DNA from: Bryobacterales bacterium
Lineage (GTDB): Bacteria; Acidobacteriota; Terriglobia; Bryobacterales; Bryobacteraceae
NCBI GenBank assembly: GCA_025456495.1
Contig: JALOKO010000115.1
Location: 1-8,936, forward strand
DNA length: 8,936 nucleotides
Reading direction: 5' to 3'
The number at the start of each line of letters is the position of its first letter. Position 1 is the stretch's first letter. Shown here one piece after another: positions 1 to 6,868 of this stretch. The notes under the pieces are model-generated. The model was not told the origin of the DNA. It saw nothing but the letters and a program-made list of their open reading frames with translations, and ran no database searches. The position numbers and the translations under genes were made by a program.

Positions 1-44
1 AGCTTCTGTAGTACCCATACAGCTGGAAAAAGGCTAGATTCGCG

Positions 45-59
45 AACCGAAGTGCGGTT
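45..59. other. Small inverted repeat upstream of the peptidoglycan-binding gene
   Basis: AACCG and CGGTT form a perfect 5-bp inverted repeat around the 5-nt loop AAGTG, about 48 bp before the start codon at 107. It could be an operator half-site pair, a leader hairpin, or the tail of a terminator for a gene left of the window. No T-run follows it, so a terminator is not favoured. The rest of 1-106 shows no convincing -35/-10 pair; TAGATT at 35-40 is the best -10-like hexamer, with no good -35 partner. A 5-bp match may be chance. Confidence 0.2.
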
Positions 60-106
60 GGAATGCGCTAACCCATATTCCGGCACACTTGCCCAAGGAA
101 CGATGA

Positions 107-1255
107 ATGCCTATTAACCAGTCAATTTTTATTCAAGCATCCGTTGGCCATCTCGGCCGGAACCAACCCCAGGATGTGAAGACCATCCAACAACGCCTGA
201 ACGAGTTGATGCCGCCTTCCCGGAAGAAGTTGACGGTGGATGGCAAGTGCGGTCCGCTCACCGTTGCCTGCATCAAGGAGTTCCAGAAGGAAGTGCGGGG
301 GACCACAAGCCCGGACGGCAGGGTTGACCCCAATAAGGGAACGCTGGCCGCGCTGAACGACCCGGCCTCGGCGTCCAAGTGGGCGAAGATGAGCTTCGGC
401 TCTCCGGCGGTTCCGTCTACGCCCGGTGCGGGACCGGGTGGAACGATGCCGCACGAGGAGGCGATGCGGACCAAGTTCAAGGAAGCGGGGCGGGATCCGG
501 AATTCGACCTGTTCCGGCGCGCCTTTGTAGATGGCTCCATCCCGTCGATGAAGATCTTCCTGGGCACGATTGGCCGCAGCGAGGACGCATTGAAACTGGC
601 GAAGGCCTACCTGGCGATGCGCAGCATGGGGCTGACGTTTGAAGAATGCCGTGAGGTGTTCCGGGCCATCACCGGCTTCCGGAAGGCCAAGGCGGCGTTG
701 GAGTTGTTCGACGACCTGGCCAAGCCCGCCAGCAAGTTCGGAAAGCTGCTTGGCTTCACCGGGAAGGTGGCGGGCAAGGCGGGGTTGCTGGTTGCGGTGA
801 TTGAGATCGCCGACAAGATGGCGGATGGCGACTACCTGTTCGGCGCCACCGAGGCCTACAAGATCGTCATGGGGAAAGCCATTCCCTGGGCGGCGATGAT
901 TGAGGGTCTACAGAGCTTGGTGGAGGCTGTAGCGCCGGATTCCTGGAAGGCCTCCGGCGTGTTCAAGGTGATGCGCGCCTGCGACCCCATCGGGTTGGGA
1001 GCCACCGCCGTGGATGCAGTCACGACGCTTGCCCTGGGCGCCATCGACATGGTGGTGAAGGGGAAGATGGACGTGGATGCCATGCTGCCCCGCCTCATCC
1101 GGCTGGTGTCGCGCATGAAGCAAGGCCCCACCAAGGTTTTTGCGGAAATGGGCGAAGACCTGGGAGACGCGATGTACGAGATCTCGCAGTGGAAGAAGTC
1201 GGACTTCACCTACGCCATCAGCGTCTTCCCGAAGTGGATCGCCAGCGGCCTCTAG
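107..1255 (+). CDS. Peptidoglycan-binding-domain protein with helical glycine-zipper-like C-terminal region, function unknown
   Basis: The N-terminal third (about residues 12-86) reads as a PG_binding_1 domain. It has the DVKTIQQRLN helix, VDGKCGPLT at 44-52, IKEFQ at 56-60 and PDGRVDP at 69-75. This fold is known to bind peptidoglycan. A Gly/Pro-rich linker follows (about 98-115), then some 265 mostly alpha-helical residues that I do not recognise. Within them, glycines at 212, 216, 219, 223 and 226 give a GxxxGxxGxxxG spacing leading into the hydrophobic run GLLVAVIEIA (226-235). A second apolar Gly/Ala-rich stretch lies at 294-317. There is no signal peptide or lipobox, which is odd for a cell-wall binder; it may be exported by another route, act after lysis, or not bind wall at all. 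The start is supported by AAGGAA at 95-100, six bases before ATG. The gene stands alone and converges with the amidohydrolase gene 10 bp away. Confidence is high for the gene and N-terminal domain, low for any role. Confidence 0.85.
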   Translation: MPINQSIFIQASVGHLGRNQPQDVKTIQQRLNELMPPSRKKLTVDGKCGPLTVACIKEFQKEVRGTTSPDGRVDPNKGTLAALNDPASASKWAKMSFGSPAVPSTPGAGPGGTMPHEEAMRTKFKEAGRDPEFDLFRRAFVDGSIPSMKIFLGTIGRSEDALKLAKAYLAMRSMGLTFEECREVFRAITGFRKAKAALELFDDLAKPASKFGKLLGFTGKVAGKAGLLVAVIEIADKMADGDYLFGATEAYKIVMGKAIPWAAMIEGLQSLVEAVAPDSWKASGVFKVMRACDPIGLGATAVDAVTTLALGAIDMVVKGKMDVDAMLPRLIRLVSRMKQGPTKVFAEMGEDLGDAMYEISQWKKSDFTYAISVFPKWIASGL

Positions 1256-1265
1256 TCGCTGGCGC

Positions 1266-3011
1266 CTACCGTGGAGTCGCATCGGTGCGGGTGTATACGC
1301 TGACACCACCCAGATAGGTGTTCAGCACTTGGGTGTGCGGCAGATCCTCCAGCGGACATTCCAGCAGGTCACGGTCGACTACAATCAGGTCGGCCAGCTT
1401 GCCGGGTTCGATGCTTCCGCGTTCCGCCTCAGAGAAGGTCAGGTAGGCGTTGTTGATGGTGTACAGGCGGATGGCCTCCTGGCGGGTGATGGCCTGCTGG
1501 GGATGGAACGCGGTGTCCATCCAGCGCGGCGTACGGGCGATGGTAGTCCACATGCCCAGGAAGGGGTTGTACTGGTTTACGCTGCGGAGACTGCCGATAC
1601 GCTGCATGTGGTCGCTGCCGCCACCCACCATCACCTTCTGGTCAAACAGTGCGCGGAAGGGCTGGAACCATCGGGTGCGTTCCGGGCCGAAGTGCTTCAT
1701 GAGCGTAGCCCCATCCAACTGCAGCCAATTGGGCTGCATGTTGGCCACCACGCCGTACTCTGCCATCTTGGCCACGATATCCTCTCCCATGAAGTTGGCA
1801 TGGCTCAACGAGGGACGCGCGGCGCGGATGTCCACGCCTTGTCGGGCAAGCGAGACGGCGGCATCGACGAAGGTCTCCACGGCGCCATCGCCCACCGCAT
1901 GGGCGGTGAGCTGCAGTTCGTTCTCGGCGGCGGCGCGCATGATCCGCTCCAGTTTGGCGGGCTCAATGTAGCGCATGCCCCGATAGGCGGGGTCGGTAAT
2001 GGAATAGATGGGGCTCACGCCCCATGGTGACCGCATGTAGGCGCTGCCGGTGAGCATGCCTCCGTCCAGGAAGACCTTGATGCCGCGCAGCCACAGCATA
2101 TTGTCCTTCCGGTGCAGAGGGTCCTGGGCGGCCTCACGGAAGGTCTGTTCAATATCCTCAATGGGATCCAGGCCACTTACGGCAAGGTAGCTGAAGACGC
2201 GTACGTTGAGTTCGCCGTCGTCTTTCATGCTCCGCAAAAGATCCAGTTGCAGGCGATCCGTGTTGCCCTCGCCCACGCCGGTGATGCCCACGGAATTGTA
2301 GTCCTCGAACAGCAACTTCAGGCGGGCGATGCGGTCAGCGTCGGTGGCCTCGCGTTCGCTGGAAACCATGCGGATGAACCGCGCGCATTGGCGCAGGATG
2401 CCGGTGGGCTCGCCTTGGGGATCCTTTTCCACGCGGCAGGGCTCGCCCGCGGGCGCCTGGAAGTTGCGATCGATGCCACTCATGCGCAGGGCCATTGTAT
2501 TGAGCGACGTGTCCGGCCCGGTGCGAAAGACGACAGGATTGGCGGGCGCGACGGCGTCCAGTTCCGCCCGCGTGGGGTAGCGCTGGTCCTTCAGACGGGT
2601 GATGAAAACCTGGGATACGTACACCCACTTGTCTGGACCCAGCCGGGTGGAGCGGTCCTGGACATAGGCCAACACGTCGGCGATGGAGCCCATCTCGGGC
2701 ACCTCGTGATCGAACTCGTACATGGCGCTGCCCAGGGCGTGTACGTGCGAGTCAATCAACCCGGGCAGCATCATCCTGCCGGCGAGGTCAATCTGCTCGG
2801 CGCCACTTCCGGCGAGGGCCTGCACCTCCTGGTTCGATCCCACCGCAACGATGCGGTCGCCCTTGGTGGCCACTGCCTGCGCGATGCGGAAGTCGCCGTC
2901 TACGGTCACCACCTTCCCGTTCAGAAACACGCGATCCGCGGCGGGTTGACGGGCGCAAGATCCCAACAGCAACGCACCCAACAGGCAATACCAAGCAGTC
3001 CAGCAACGCAC
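1266..3011 (-). CDS. YtcJ-like amidohydrolase, predicted lipoprotein
   Basis: This is a metal-dependent amidohydrolase of the Amidohydro_3/YtcJ type, about 581 residues and near the family's usual length. The family hydrolyses amide or related C-N bonds; the substrate cannot be read from sequence. All expected metal-site positions are visible (numbering from the GTG at 3011): HVH at 89-91 in LPGLIDSHVH, Lys312 in IKVFLDGG, His371 in TAHAVGDGA, His404 in LSHANF and Asp467 in GGGSDHM. The typical tail GSIEPGKLADLIVVDRD is present. The N-terminus has a hydrophobic stretch ending in the lipobox LGSC, with the lipidated Cys at about residue 19, so the enzyme is probably anchored to a membrane facing the periplasm. 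Two GTG starts compete, at 3020 and 3011. I prefer 3011 because AGGAAAGGTGG lies five bases upstream; the other adds three residues. The gene is divergent from the ccmH-like gene and appears to stand alone. Confidence 0.93.
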   Translation of the reverse strand: MRCWTAWYCLLGALLLGSCARQPAADRVFLNGKVVTVDGDFRIAQAVATKGDRIVAVGSNQEVQALAGSGAEQIDLAGRMMLPGLIDSHVHALGSAMYEFDHEVPEMGSIADVLAYVQDRSTRLGPDKWVYVSQVFITRLKDQRYPTRAELDAVAPANPVVFRTGPDTSLNTMALRMSGIDRNFQAPAGEPCRVEKDPQGEPTGILRQCARFIRMVSSEREATDADRIARLKLLFEDYNSVGITGVGEGNTDRLQLDLLRSMKDDGELNVRVFSYLAVSGLDPIEDIEQTFREAAQDPLHRKDNMLWLRGIKVFLDGGMLTGSAYMRSPWGVSPIYSITDPAYRGMRYIEPAKLERIMRAAAENELQLTAHAVGDGAVETFVDAAVSLARQGVDIRAARPSLSHANFMGEDIVAKMAEYGVVANMQPNWLQLDGATLMKHFGPERTRWFQPFRALFDQKVMVGGGSDHMQRIGSLRSVNQYNPFLGMWTTIARTPRWMDTAFHPQQAITRQEAIRLYTINNAYLTFSEAERGSIEPGKLADLIVVDRDLLECPLEDLPHTQVLNTYLGGVSVYTRTDATPR

Positions 3012-3016
3012 AAAAA

Positions 3017-3027
3017 CCACCTTTCCT
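3017..3027 (-). promoter_or_regulatory. Ribosome binding site deciding the amidohydrolase start
   Basis: On the minus strand AGGAAAGGTGG is followed by TTTTT and then GTG at 3011. The purine run overlaps the alternative GTG at 3020-3018, which would leave that start only a short AGGA with 3-4 bases of spacing. This favours 3011 as the main start, although both may be used. Confidence 0.55.
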
Positions 3028-3077
3028 GACCGCTCAGCTTATCAAAGAGGTGGCTGGAATCGATGGGATGCCGTAGC

Positions 3078-3094
3078 TTTTCGTTCCGCGAAAA
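3078..3094. promoter_or_regulatory. Perfect dyad in the divergent intergenic region (possible operator)
   Basis: TTTTCG and CGAAAA form a perfect 6-bp inverted repeat around the 5-nt centre TTCCG. It lies between the divergent amidohydrolase and ccmH-like genes, 67 bp upstream of the first and 110 bp upstream of the second. The position suits a regulator site or a leader hairpin. I see no convincing -35/-10 pair on either strand nearby, so the link to a promoter is inference. Confidence 0.25.
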
Positions 3095-3121
3095 CCGGAG
3101 GGACAATGTGGCGGCGGCGCA

Positions 3122-3144
3122 GTGACCGTGTGACCAGTGCGACC
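3122..3144. repeat. Three spaced GACC repeats upstream of the ccmH-like gene
   Basis: GACC occurs at 3124-3127, 3132-3135 and 3141-3144, each preceded by G-T-like bases (GTGACC, GTGACC, GCGACC). The 8-9 bp spacing is just under one helical turn. This could be a direct-repeat protein site or chance in GC-rich DNA. It would be coding only if the longer upstream start at 3106 of the next gene were used. Confidence 0.15.
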
Positions 3145-3190
3145 ATGGCGGAAATTGCTCTCCGCCCCCGGCCAGGACTCGCTAAGATGG

Positions 3191-3199
3191 AAAGAAAGG
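3191..3199 (+). promoter_or_regulatory. Ribosome binding site deciding the ccmH-like start
   Basis: AAAGAAAGG ends five bases before ATG at 3205. It selects this ATG over in-frame alternatives at 3106 (ATG), 3187 (ATG) and 3199 (GTG). The ATG at 3106 also has a purine-rich GGAGGG, but with only three bases of spacing. Confidence 0.5.
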
Positions 3200-3204
3200 T
3201 GCCT

Positions 3205-3603
3205 ATGCGTTCGCTACTCGCAATTCTGCTGATGGTTTGCCTTGGTGGCGCAATGGCGCTGCACGGCCAGGAACTCAATACTACCCAACAGTCGCAGGCG
3301 GCGAGACTGCAGCACCAGTTCATGTCTCCCTGCTGCTGGGGCGAACCCCTGTATGGCCACATGTCTCCGGAGGCCCTGGAGATGAAGCGAGAGATCTCGC
3401 GGATGGTCCTGGAGGGCCGCAGTGACCAGGACGTGATTGAGCACTTCAAGGCCAAGTTCGGCACCCGCATTCTGGTGGAGCCCGATGGCACGCAATGGTG
3501 GGTGATGAATGTGGTGCCGATGGTGCTGTTGGCCTTGGGCTTTGTGGCCACGGTGTGGATCATCCGCAAGTGGTACCGTCCGGCCGAGCCCAAGGCAGCC
3601 TGA
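3205..3603 (+). CDS. ccmH: CcmH/NrfF-family cytochrome c maturation protein, CC-motif variant
   Basis: CcmH proteins keep apocytochrome c haem-binding cysteines reduced, on the periplasmic face, as part of the system I haem lyase. This 132-residue protein has a signal peptide (residues 1 to about 20), then a periplasmic domain and a C-terminal membrane anchor (VVPMVLLALGFVATVWII) followed by RKWYRP. The domain retains the family's second half: MSPEALEMKREISRMVLEG, SDQDVIEHFKAKFG and RILVEP. The classical LRCxxC active site is replaced by adjacent cysteines in SPCCWGEPLYGH (Cys43, Cys44, His52), a variant I recall from some non-proteobacterial CcmH-like proteins. The start at 3205 is chosen because AAAGAAAGG ends five bases before it and a signal peptide follows directly. 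An in-frame ATG at 3106 with GGAGGG at 3097-3102 would add 33 Arg-rich residues and bury the signal sequence. No other ccm genes are in the window. Confidence 0.82.
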   Translation: MRSLLAILLMVCLGGAMALHGQELNTTQQSQAARLQHQFMSPCCWGEPLYGHMSPEALEMKREISRMVLEGRSDQDVIEHFKAKFGTRILVEPDGTQWWVMNVVPMVLLALGFVATVWIIRKWYRPAEPKAA

Positions 3604-3633
3604 CACTGGTATATCGCTGCTATGGGCATCTTC

Positions 3634-3673
3634 GGGATTCTGGCGCATCCCTGAGATAGTCCCCTTGAAAGGG
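3634..3673. terminator. Weak hairpins between convergent ccmH-like gene and mutL
   Basis: The 101-bp convergent gap holds two short dyads: GGGAT/ATCCC (3634-3638 and 3647-3651, 8-nt loop) and CCCTT-GA-AAGGG (3662-3673). Neither is followed by a T-run on either strand, so these are at best weak or Rho-assisted terminators serving both genes. The call rests mainly on location. Confidence 0.2.
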
Positions 3674-3704
3674 CGCGGTCCCAGTCCAACTCAACGCGCA
3701 TTCA

Positions 3705-5885
3705 CTAGATCCGCTGGAAGGCCTTCAAGATATCGTTGGCGCCGTAACGGAGAGCAATCGGTCGTCCGTGCGGACAGGTCATGGGATAGCGGGTTTCAGC
3801 TAGCGTGCGCAGCAGCCATTCCATCTTGGTGTGGTCCAGCGGCATGTTCACCTTGATGGCTGCTTTGCAAGCGACGCTGGCGGCGAGTTCCCGGCGGAGA
3901 TCCTGGGGGGAGCGGCTGCGCCAATCCGCGTCCGGCGATTCCAGCACCTCGCGAATGATGCCCTCGATTTCGCCAGGGGGAAGGTCAGCCGGGGCGGCCT
4001 TCACCGCGATGGTGCGAACACCGAACGGTTCGGTCTCAAAGCCCAGCGTGCGGAGTTCCGCTTCCAGAGCGGCGTAATCCAGTTGGGCGGCCGCGCTCAG
4101 CTCCATCACCATGGGAATCAACAACCGCTGACTTTCCACCTGGCCCCGTGCAAAACCCTCCAGCACCTTTTCGAACAGAATGCGCTCGTGGGCGATGTGC
4201 TGGTCAATCAGCCAGACTCCATCTTCCCCCACCGCAATGATGAAGCTGTTTTTCCACTGCCCGACGGGGCGGAGGTTGCGCAGTGCCTCCAGGTTAGGAC
4301 TGTCTTCGCTGCGCAGGTTGGCGTAGGCCTGACGAGCCTGGCTACTTTCGTCACCGGGGAGTGGGGCGGCATCGATGGCGGGCCGGTGGGATGGCGCGTC
4401 GCTGGGGAGCGGCGCACCAAACGGTAGCCGCATCGGCGGGGCTGGGGTAGGCTGCAGGCGAAAGGGTTCTGGAGTCACTCCGCGCCCCCGCGCCGCAAGA
4501 GCGCTTATGGAGCCAAAGACCGGCGGCGGAGCAGCGTAGGATGTCGGCGATGGAGGGGGAAACGGTGAGGCGCCGCGGGCCAGTGGGGGGGCGTCCGCGT
4601 CTGCCTCGGGACTCAGGTCCACGGGTGACGCGTACAGCGCATTCAGGTCGCGCTGGCTGTACTCGGAATAGGGCAATTGTGGGGCGGGCTGGGCAAGGCT
4701 CGCCAACGGGGCGAGATTGCCTGATGACTCGATGTCAGCCGCATCCTGGGACTCTGCTGGGGGCATGGTGGCCGTCGGCGGAACAGCGCCCATCACTTCC
4801 GGGGCAGGCGCGGGCGCGGCGGGGCGTGACGCCATCAGGCAACCGCGGATGACATCTTCCACAAAATCGTGGACGAAGGTGCGGTGGTGGAACCGGACCT
4901 CGGTCTTGGCGGGATGGACGTTCACATCCACTTCATCGGCGTCGCACTCCAGGAAGATCGCGGCAAATGGGAAGGTATCCGAAGGGATGAGGTTGTAGTA
5001 GGCCTTGGACAGCGCGTGCAACACCAGCTTGTCGCGGATCAGCCTTCCGTTCACGAACAGGTAGATCGCGTTGCGATTGGGCTTCTGCACGTGCGGAGCA
5101 GAGACGAAGCCGCGCAGCCGGAAGACCTTCAGAACAGGCTGGGGCAACTCTTCCACGCGCTTCCAGGGAGGCGGCGCGGGAGGGGTCACCAGCAGTTCGC
5201 GGCGGTTGTCCGCCAAGTCAACCAGATCGTCCAGGGTCTGGCCGCCGAAGACCTGATACAGACGCTCCTGCAAGGTAGGCACGGGACTGACATCCAACAG
5301 AACGCGACCGCCGTGGCGAAGTTCGAAGCTCTTTTCCGGGTGTGCCAGTGAGTAATGGGTAAGCAGCCCGCCGATGTGGGCAATCTCCGTCTGCTCACTA
5401 CGCAGGAATTTCTTGCGCGCCGGAACGTTGTAGAAGAGGTCAGCCACGCTGATGGCCGTGCCCACCGGCGCGGCGATGTCGTCGCACTTGGTGAGTCGGC
5501 CACCGTGAATCTCCACGTGGGTGCCGGTTTCGCCCTGCGCTTCGCGGGAGATGAGGCTGAGGCGGGAGACGGCGGCGATGGAGGGCAGGGCCTCGCCGCG
5601 AAAGCCCAGCGTGGCAATGGCGGCCAAGTCGTCCGCCTGCCGCAGCTTTGAGGTGGCGTGCCGCTCAAAGGCCAGCATGGCGTCGTCACGTCCCATGCCA
5701 TGGCCGTTGTCGGTGATCTTCAACAGGCGCGCGCCGCCAGATTCCGCCTCCACCCGAAGCTCCGTGGCTCCTGCGTCCAGCGAATTTTCCAGAAGTTCCT
5801 TGGCCACTGAGGCGGGGCGCTCCACCACTTCGCCCGCGGCGATCTTGTTGGCGATATCGTCGGACAGAATGCGGATGCGACCCAT
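3705..5885 (-). CDS. mutL: DNA mismatch repair protein MutL (endonuclease type)
   Basis: MutL links MutS mismatch recognition to strand incision and repair. This 726-residue protein has a full GHKL ATPase domain: ELLENSLDAGA with Glu30 and Asn34, DNGHGM (Asp59), ATSK (77-80) and GFRGEAL (94-100). The transducer domain ends around VHPAKTEVRF. A long Pro/Ala-rich linker of nearly 200 residues (about 350-535) leads to the C-terminal dimerisation domain. That domain carries the nuclease metal motif DQHxxxE (Asp561, His563, Glu567, Glu572), with Ile564 where DQHA is usual, plus ACKAAIK (about 672-678) and CPHGRP (704-709). QRLLIP at 586-591 fits the QxxLxP beta-clamp-binding motif. The protein is therefore predicted to nick DNA itself, as in bacteria without MutH. 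The ATG at 5885 follows AAAGGG closely and opens with the conserved IRILSDDIANKIAAGEVVERP region. It is the last gene of a four-gene co-directional cluster; mutS is not in the window. Confidence 0.98.
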   Translation of the reverse strand: MGRIRILSDDIANKIAAGEVVERPASVAKELLENSLDAGATELRVEAESGGARLLKITDNGHGMGRDDAMLAFERHATSKLRQADDLAAIATLGFRGEALPSIAAVSRLSLISREAQGETGTHVEIHGGRLTKCDDIAAPVGTAISVADLFYNVPARKKFLRSEQTEIAHIGGLLTHYSLAHPEKSFELRHGGRVLLDVSPVPTLQERLYQVFGGQTLDDLVDLADNRRELLVTPPAPPPWKRVEELPQPVLKVFRLRGFVSAPHVQKPNRNAIYLFVNGRLIRDKLVLHALSKAYYNLIPSDTFPFAAIFLECDADEVDVNVHPAKTEVRFHHRTFVHDFVEDVIRGCLMASRPAAPAPAPEVMGAVPPTATMPPAESQDAADIESSGNLAPLASLAQPAPQLPYSEYSQRDLNALYASPVDLSPEADADAPPLARGASPFPPPSPTSYAAPPPVFGSISALAARGRGVTPEPFRLQPTPAPPMRLPFGAPLPSDAPSHRPAIDAAPLPGDESSQARQAYANLRSEDSPNLEALRNLRPVGQWKNSFIIAVGEDGVWLIDQHIAHERILFEKVLEGFARGQVESQRLLIPMVMELSAAAQLDYAALEAELRTLGFETEPFGVRTIAVKAAPADLPPGEIEGIIREVLESPDADWRSRSPQDLRRELAASVACKAAIKVNMPLDHTKMEWLLRTLAETRYPMTCPHGRPIALRYGANDILKAFQRI

Positions 5886-5932
5886 TGCCCTTTATCTTCC
5901 CATCCCTGGCTGGCGGCGCGTGCAAAAGCGCC

Positions 5933-5942
5933 CATGGCCATG
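5933..5942. repeat. Ten-bp perfect palindrome between PHP gene and mutL
   Basis: CATGGCCATG sits in the 74-bp gap upstream of mutL, the largest gap in the cluster. It could be a regulator site for a secondary mutL promoter, or chance. No clear promoter hexamers flank it. Confidence 0.15.
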
Positions 5943-5959
5943 TGGCTGCGGGGAAACAC

Positions 5960-6844
5960 CTAGACCAGGGAAAGCGGCGCATCAGCCCAGGAGGCAAGCA
6001 GTTCCTGGTAGGGCACCAGTGGGCTGCTGCCGTGGCCGGTGGCTAGCTGGATGTCCGGTTTGTTGTCACCGTGGAAATCACTGCCGCCGGTCATCCGCAG
6101 GTGGTGCCTCTGGGCCAGGGCGCGCAGTTGCTGGCTATAGGCGGCGTCCTGCTCGGAGTGCCACACCTCCATGGCATGCAATCCAGCCCTGGACAGCCAG
6201 GCGCACAAACCATCAGCGCATTCCCAGGAATGTCCCCAGAACCGGATGGGATGGGCCAGGCTGGCGATGCCCCCTGCATCGCGGACGCGGGCGATGGCCT
6301 CTCCGATGGGAGGGGACTGGCGCGGCACGTAGCAGGAGGCGGCTTCGCCCAGAAAGCGGCGAAACGCCTCGTCCAAACTACTGGCCAGATTGCGCTTTAC
6401 CAGGATGCGGGCCAGGTGTACCCTTCCCGCGACGCTGCCACCGGCGCTGCGCAGCTCCTGCTCAGCCACGCAGACCCCCTGCGCTTCAAGGCGGCCTAAC
6501 AGTTCGCGATTCCGCCGCCAGCGGGAAGCCTCCATGCCCTTCACCCACTCCCGGAAGTGTCCTGGAACGTCCGCTTGCGGGAAGTAGGCCAGCAGATGGA
6601 TATCGCGTGGACTCCCAGGGAACAGGTGGCGCGCCTCCGGATTCAGGGTAGTGCTGATTTCCACGCCTGCAATCACGCGCAGTCCCTGCAACCCGGCGGC
6701 CTCCTGGGCGGAGGCCACGGCCTCAAAGGTGTCGTGGTCGGTTACGGCCAGCACCTCCAGCCCTACCCTTAGGGCCTCGGCGACTAACGCCTGCGGACTG
6801 CTGGTGCCATCGGATGCGGTGGTGTGAGCGTGGAGGTCAATCAT
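5960..6844 (-). CDS. PHP-domain phosphoesterase (RNase AM / nucleoside 3',5'-bisphosphate phosphatase-like)
   Basis: This is a 294-residue PHP-family metal phosphoesterase. The metal-binding positions are all visible: His5 and His7 in DLHAHTTASDG with Asp12, Asp36-His37-Asp38 in VTDHDTF, Glu62 in GVEIST, His83 in IHLLAYF, His198 in SLAHP, His229, and Asp256/His258 in GGSDFHG. The insert with GRVHLARILV (about 140-149) is typical of the YciV/Rnm branch, whose studied members remove phosphate from nucleoside 3',5'-bisphosphates and trim 5' ends of short RNAs. The exact substrate here is inferred from family membership. It is a cytoplasmic enzyme with no signal peptide. The ATG at 6844 opens directly into the MIDLHAHT core, so the start is secure although no strong Shine-Dalgarno is visible. 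It lies 24 bp downstream of the HAD gene and 74 bp upstream of mutL, probably in one transcript. Confidence 0.92.
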   Translation of the reverse strand: MIDLHAHTTASDGTSSPQALVAEALRVGLEVLAVTDHDTFEAVASAQEAAGLQGLRVIAGVEISTTLNPEARHLFPGSPRDIHLLAYFPQADVPGHFREWVKGMEASRWRRNRELLGRLEAQGVCVAEQELRSAGGSVAGRVHLARILVKRNLASSLDEAFRRFLGEAASCYVPRQSPPIGEAIARVRDAGGIASLAHPIRFWGHSWECADGLCAWLSRAGLHAMEVWHSEQDAAYSQQLRALAQRHHLRMTGGSDFHGDNKPDIQLATGHGSSPLVPYQELLASWADAPLSLV

Positions 6845-6868
6845 CTTGGTTGCGGTTGGTGAAACTTG

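Noticed and set aside
81..95. GGCAC and TTGC upstream of gene 1 as a sigma-54 promoter
   Set aside because: The spacing between the two elements is two bases, where the -24/-12 consensus needs about five, so the geometry is wrong.
103..117. Four-codon frame (ATG AAT GCC TAT TAA) overlapping the start of gene 1
   Set aside because: It arises from the ATGAATG overlap and the better-spaced ATG is at 107; there is no sign it is a functional leader peptide.
1140..2030. Long plus-strand open frame (296 codons) overlapping the end of gene 1 and antisense to the amidohydrolase gene
   Set aside because: It overlaps two well-supported genes, its translation is low-complexity and without recognisable motifs, and such frames are expected opposite GC-rich genes.
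2112..3029. Plus-strand open frame of 305 codons antisense to the amidohydrolase gene
   Set aside because: It lies opposite a gene with a full set of catalytic motifs; its His/Gly/Val-rich translation is the usual mirror of GC-rich coding DNA.
3042..3701. Minus-strand open frame of 219 codons opposite the ccmH-like gene
   Set aside because: It mirrors a gene with a signal peptide, family motifs and a membrane anchor; the antisense product shows no motif.
5521..6651. Plus-strand open frame of 376 codons opposite mutL and the PHP gene
   Set aside because: It spans two real minus-strand genes, its product is Arg/Pro/Gly-rich without domains, and no ribosome binding site supports it.
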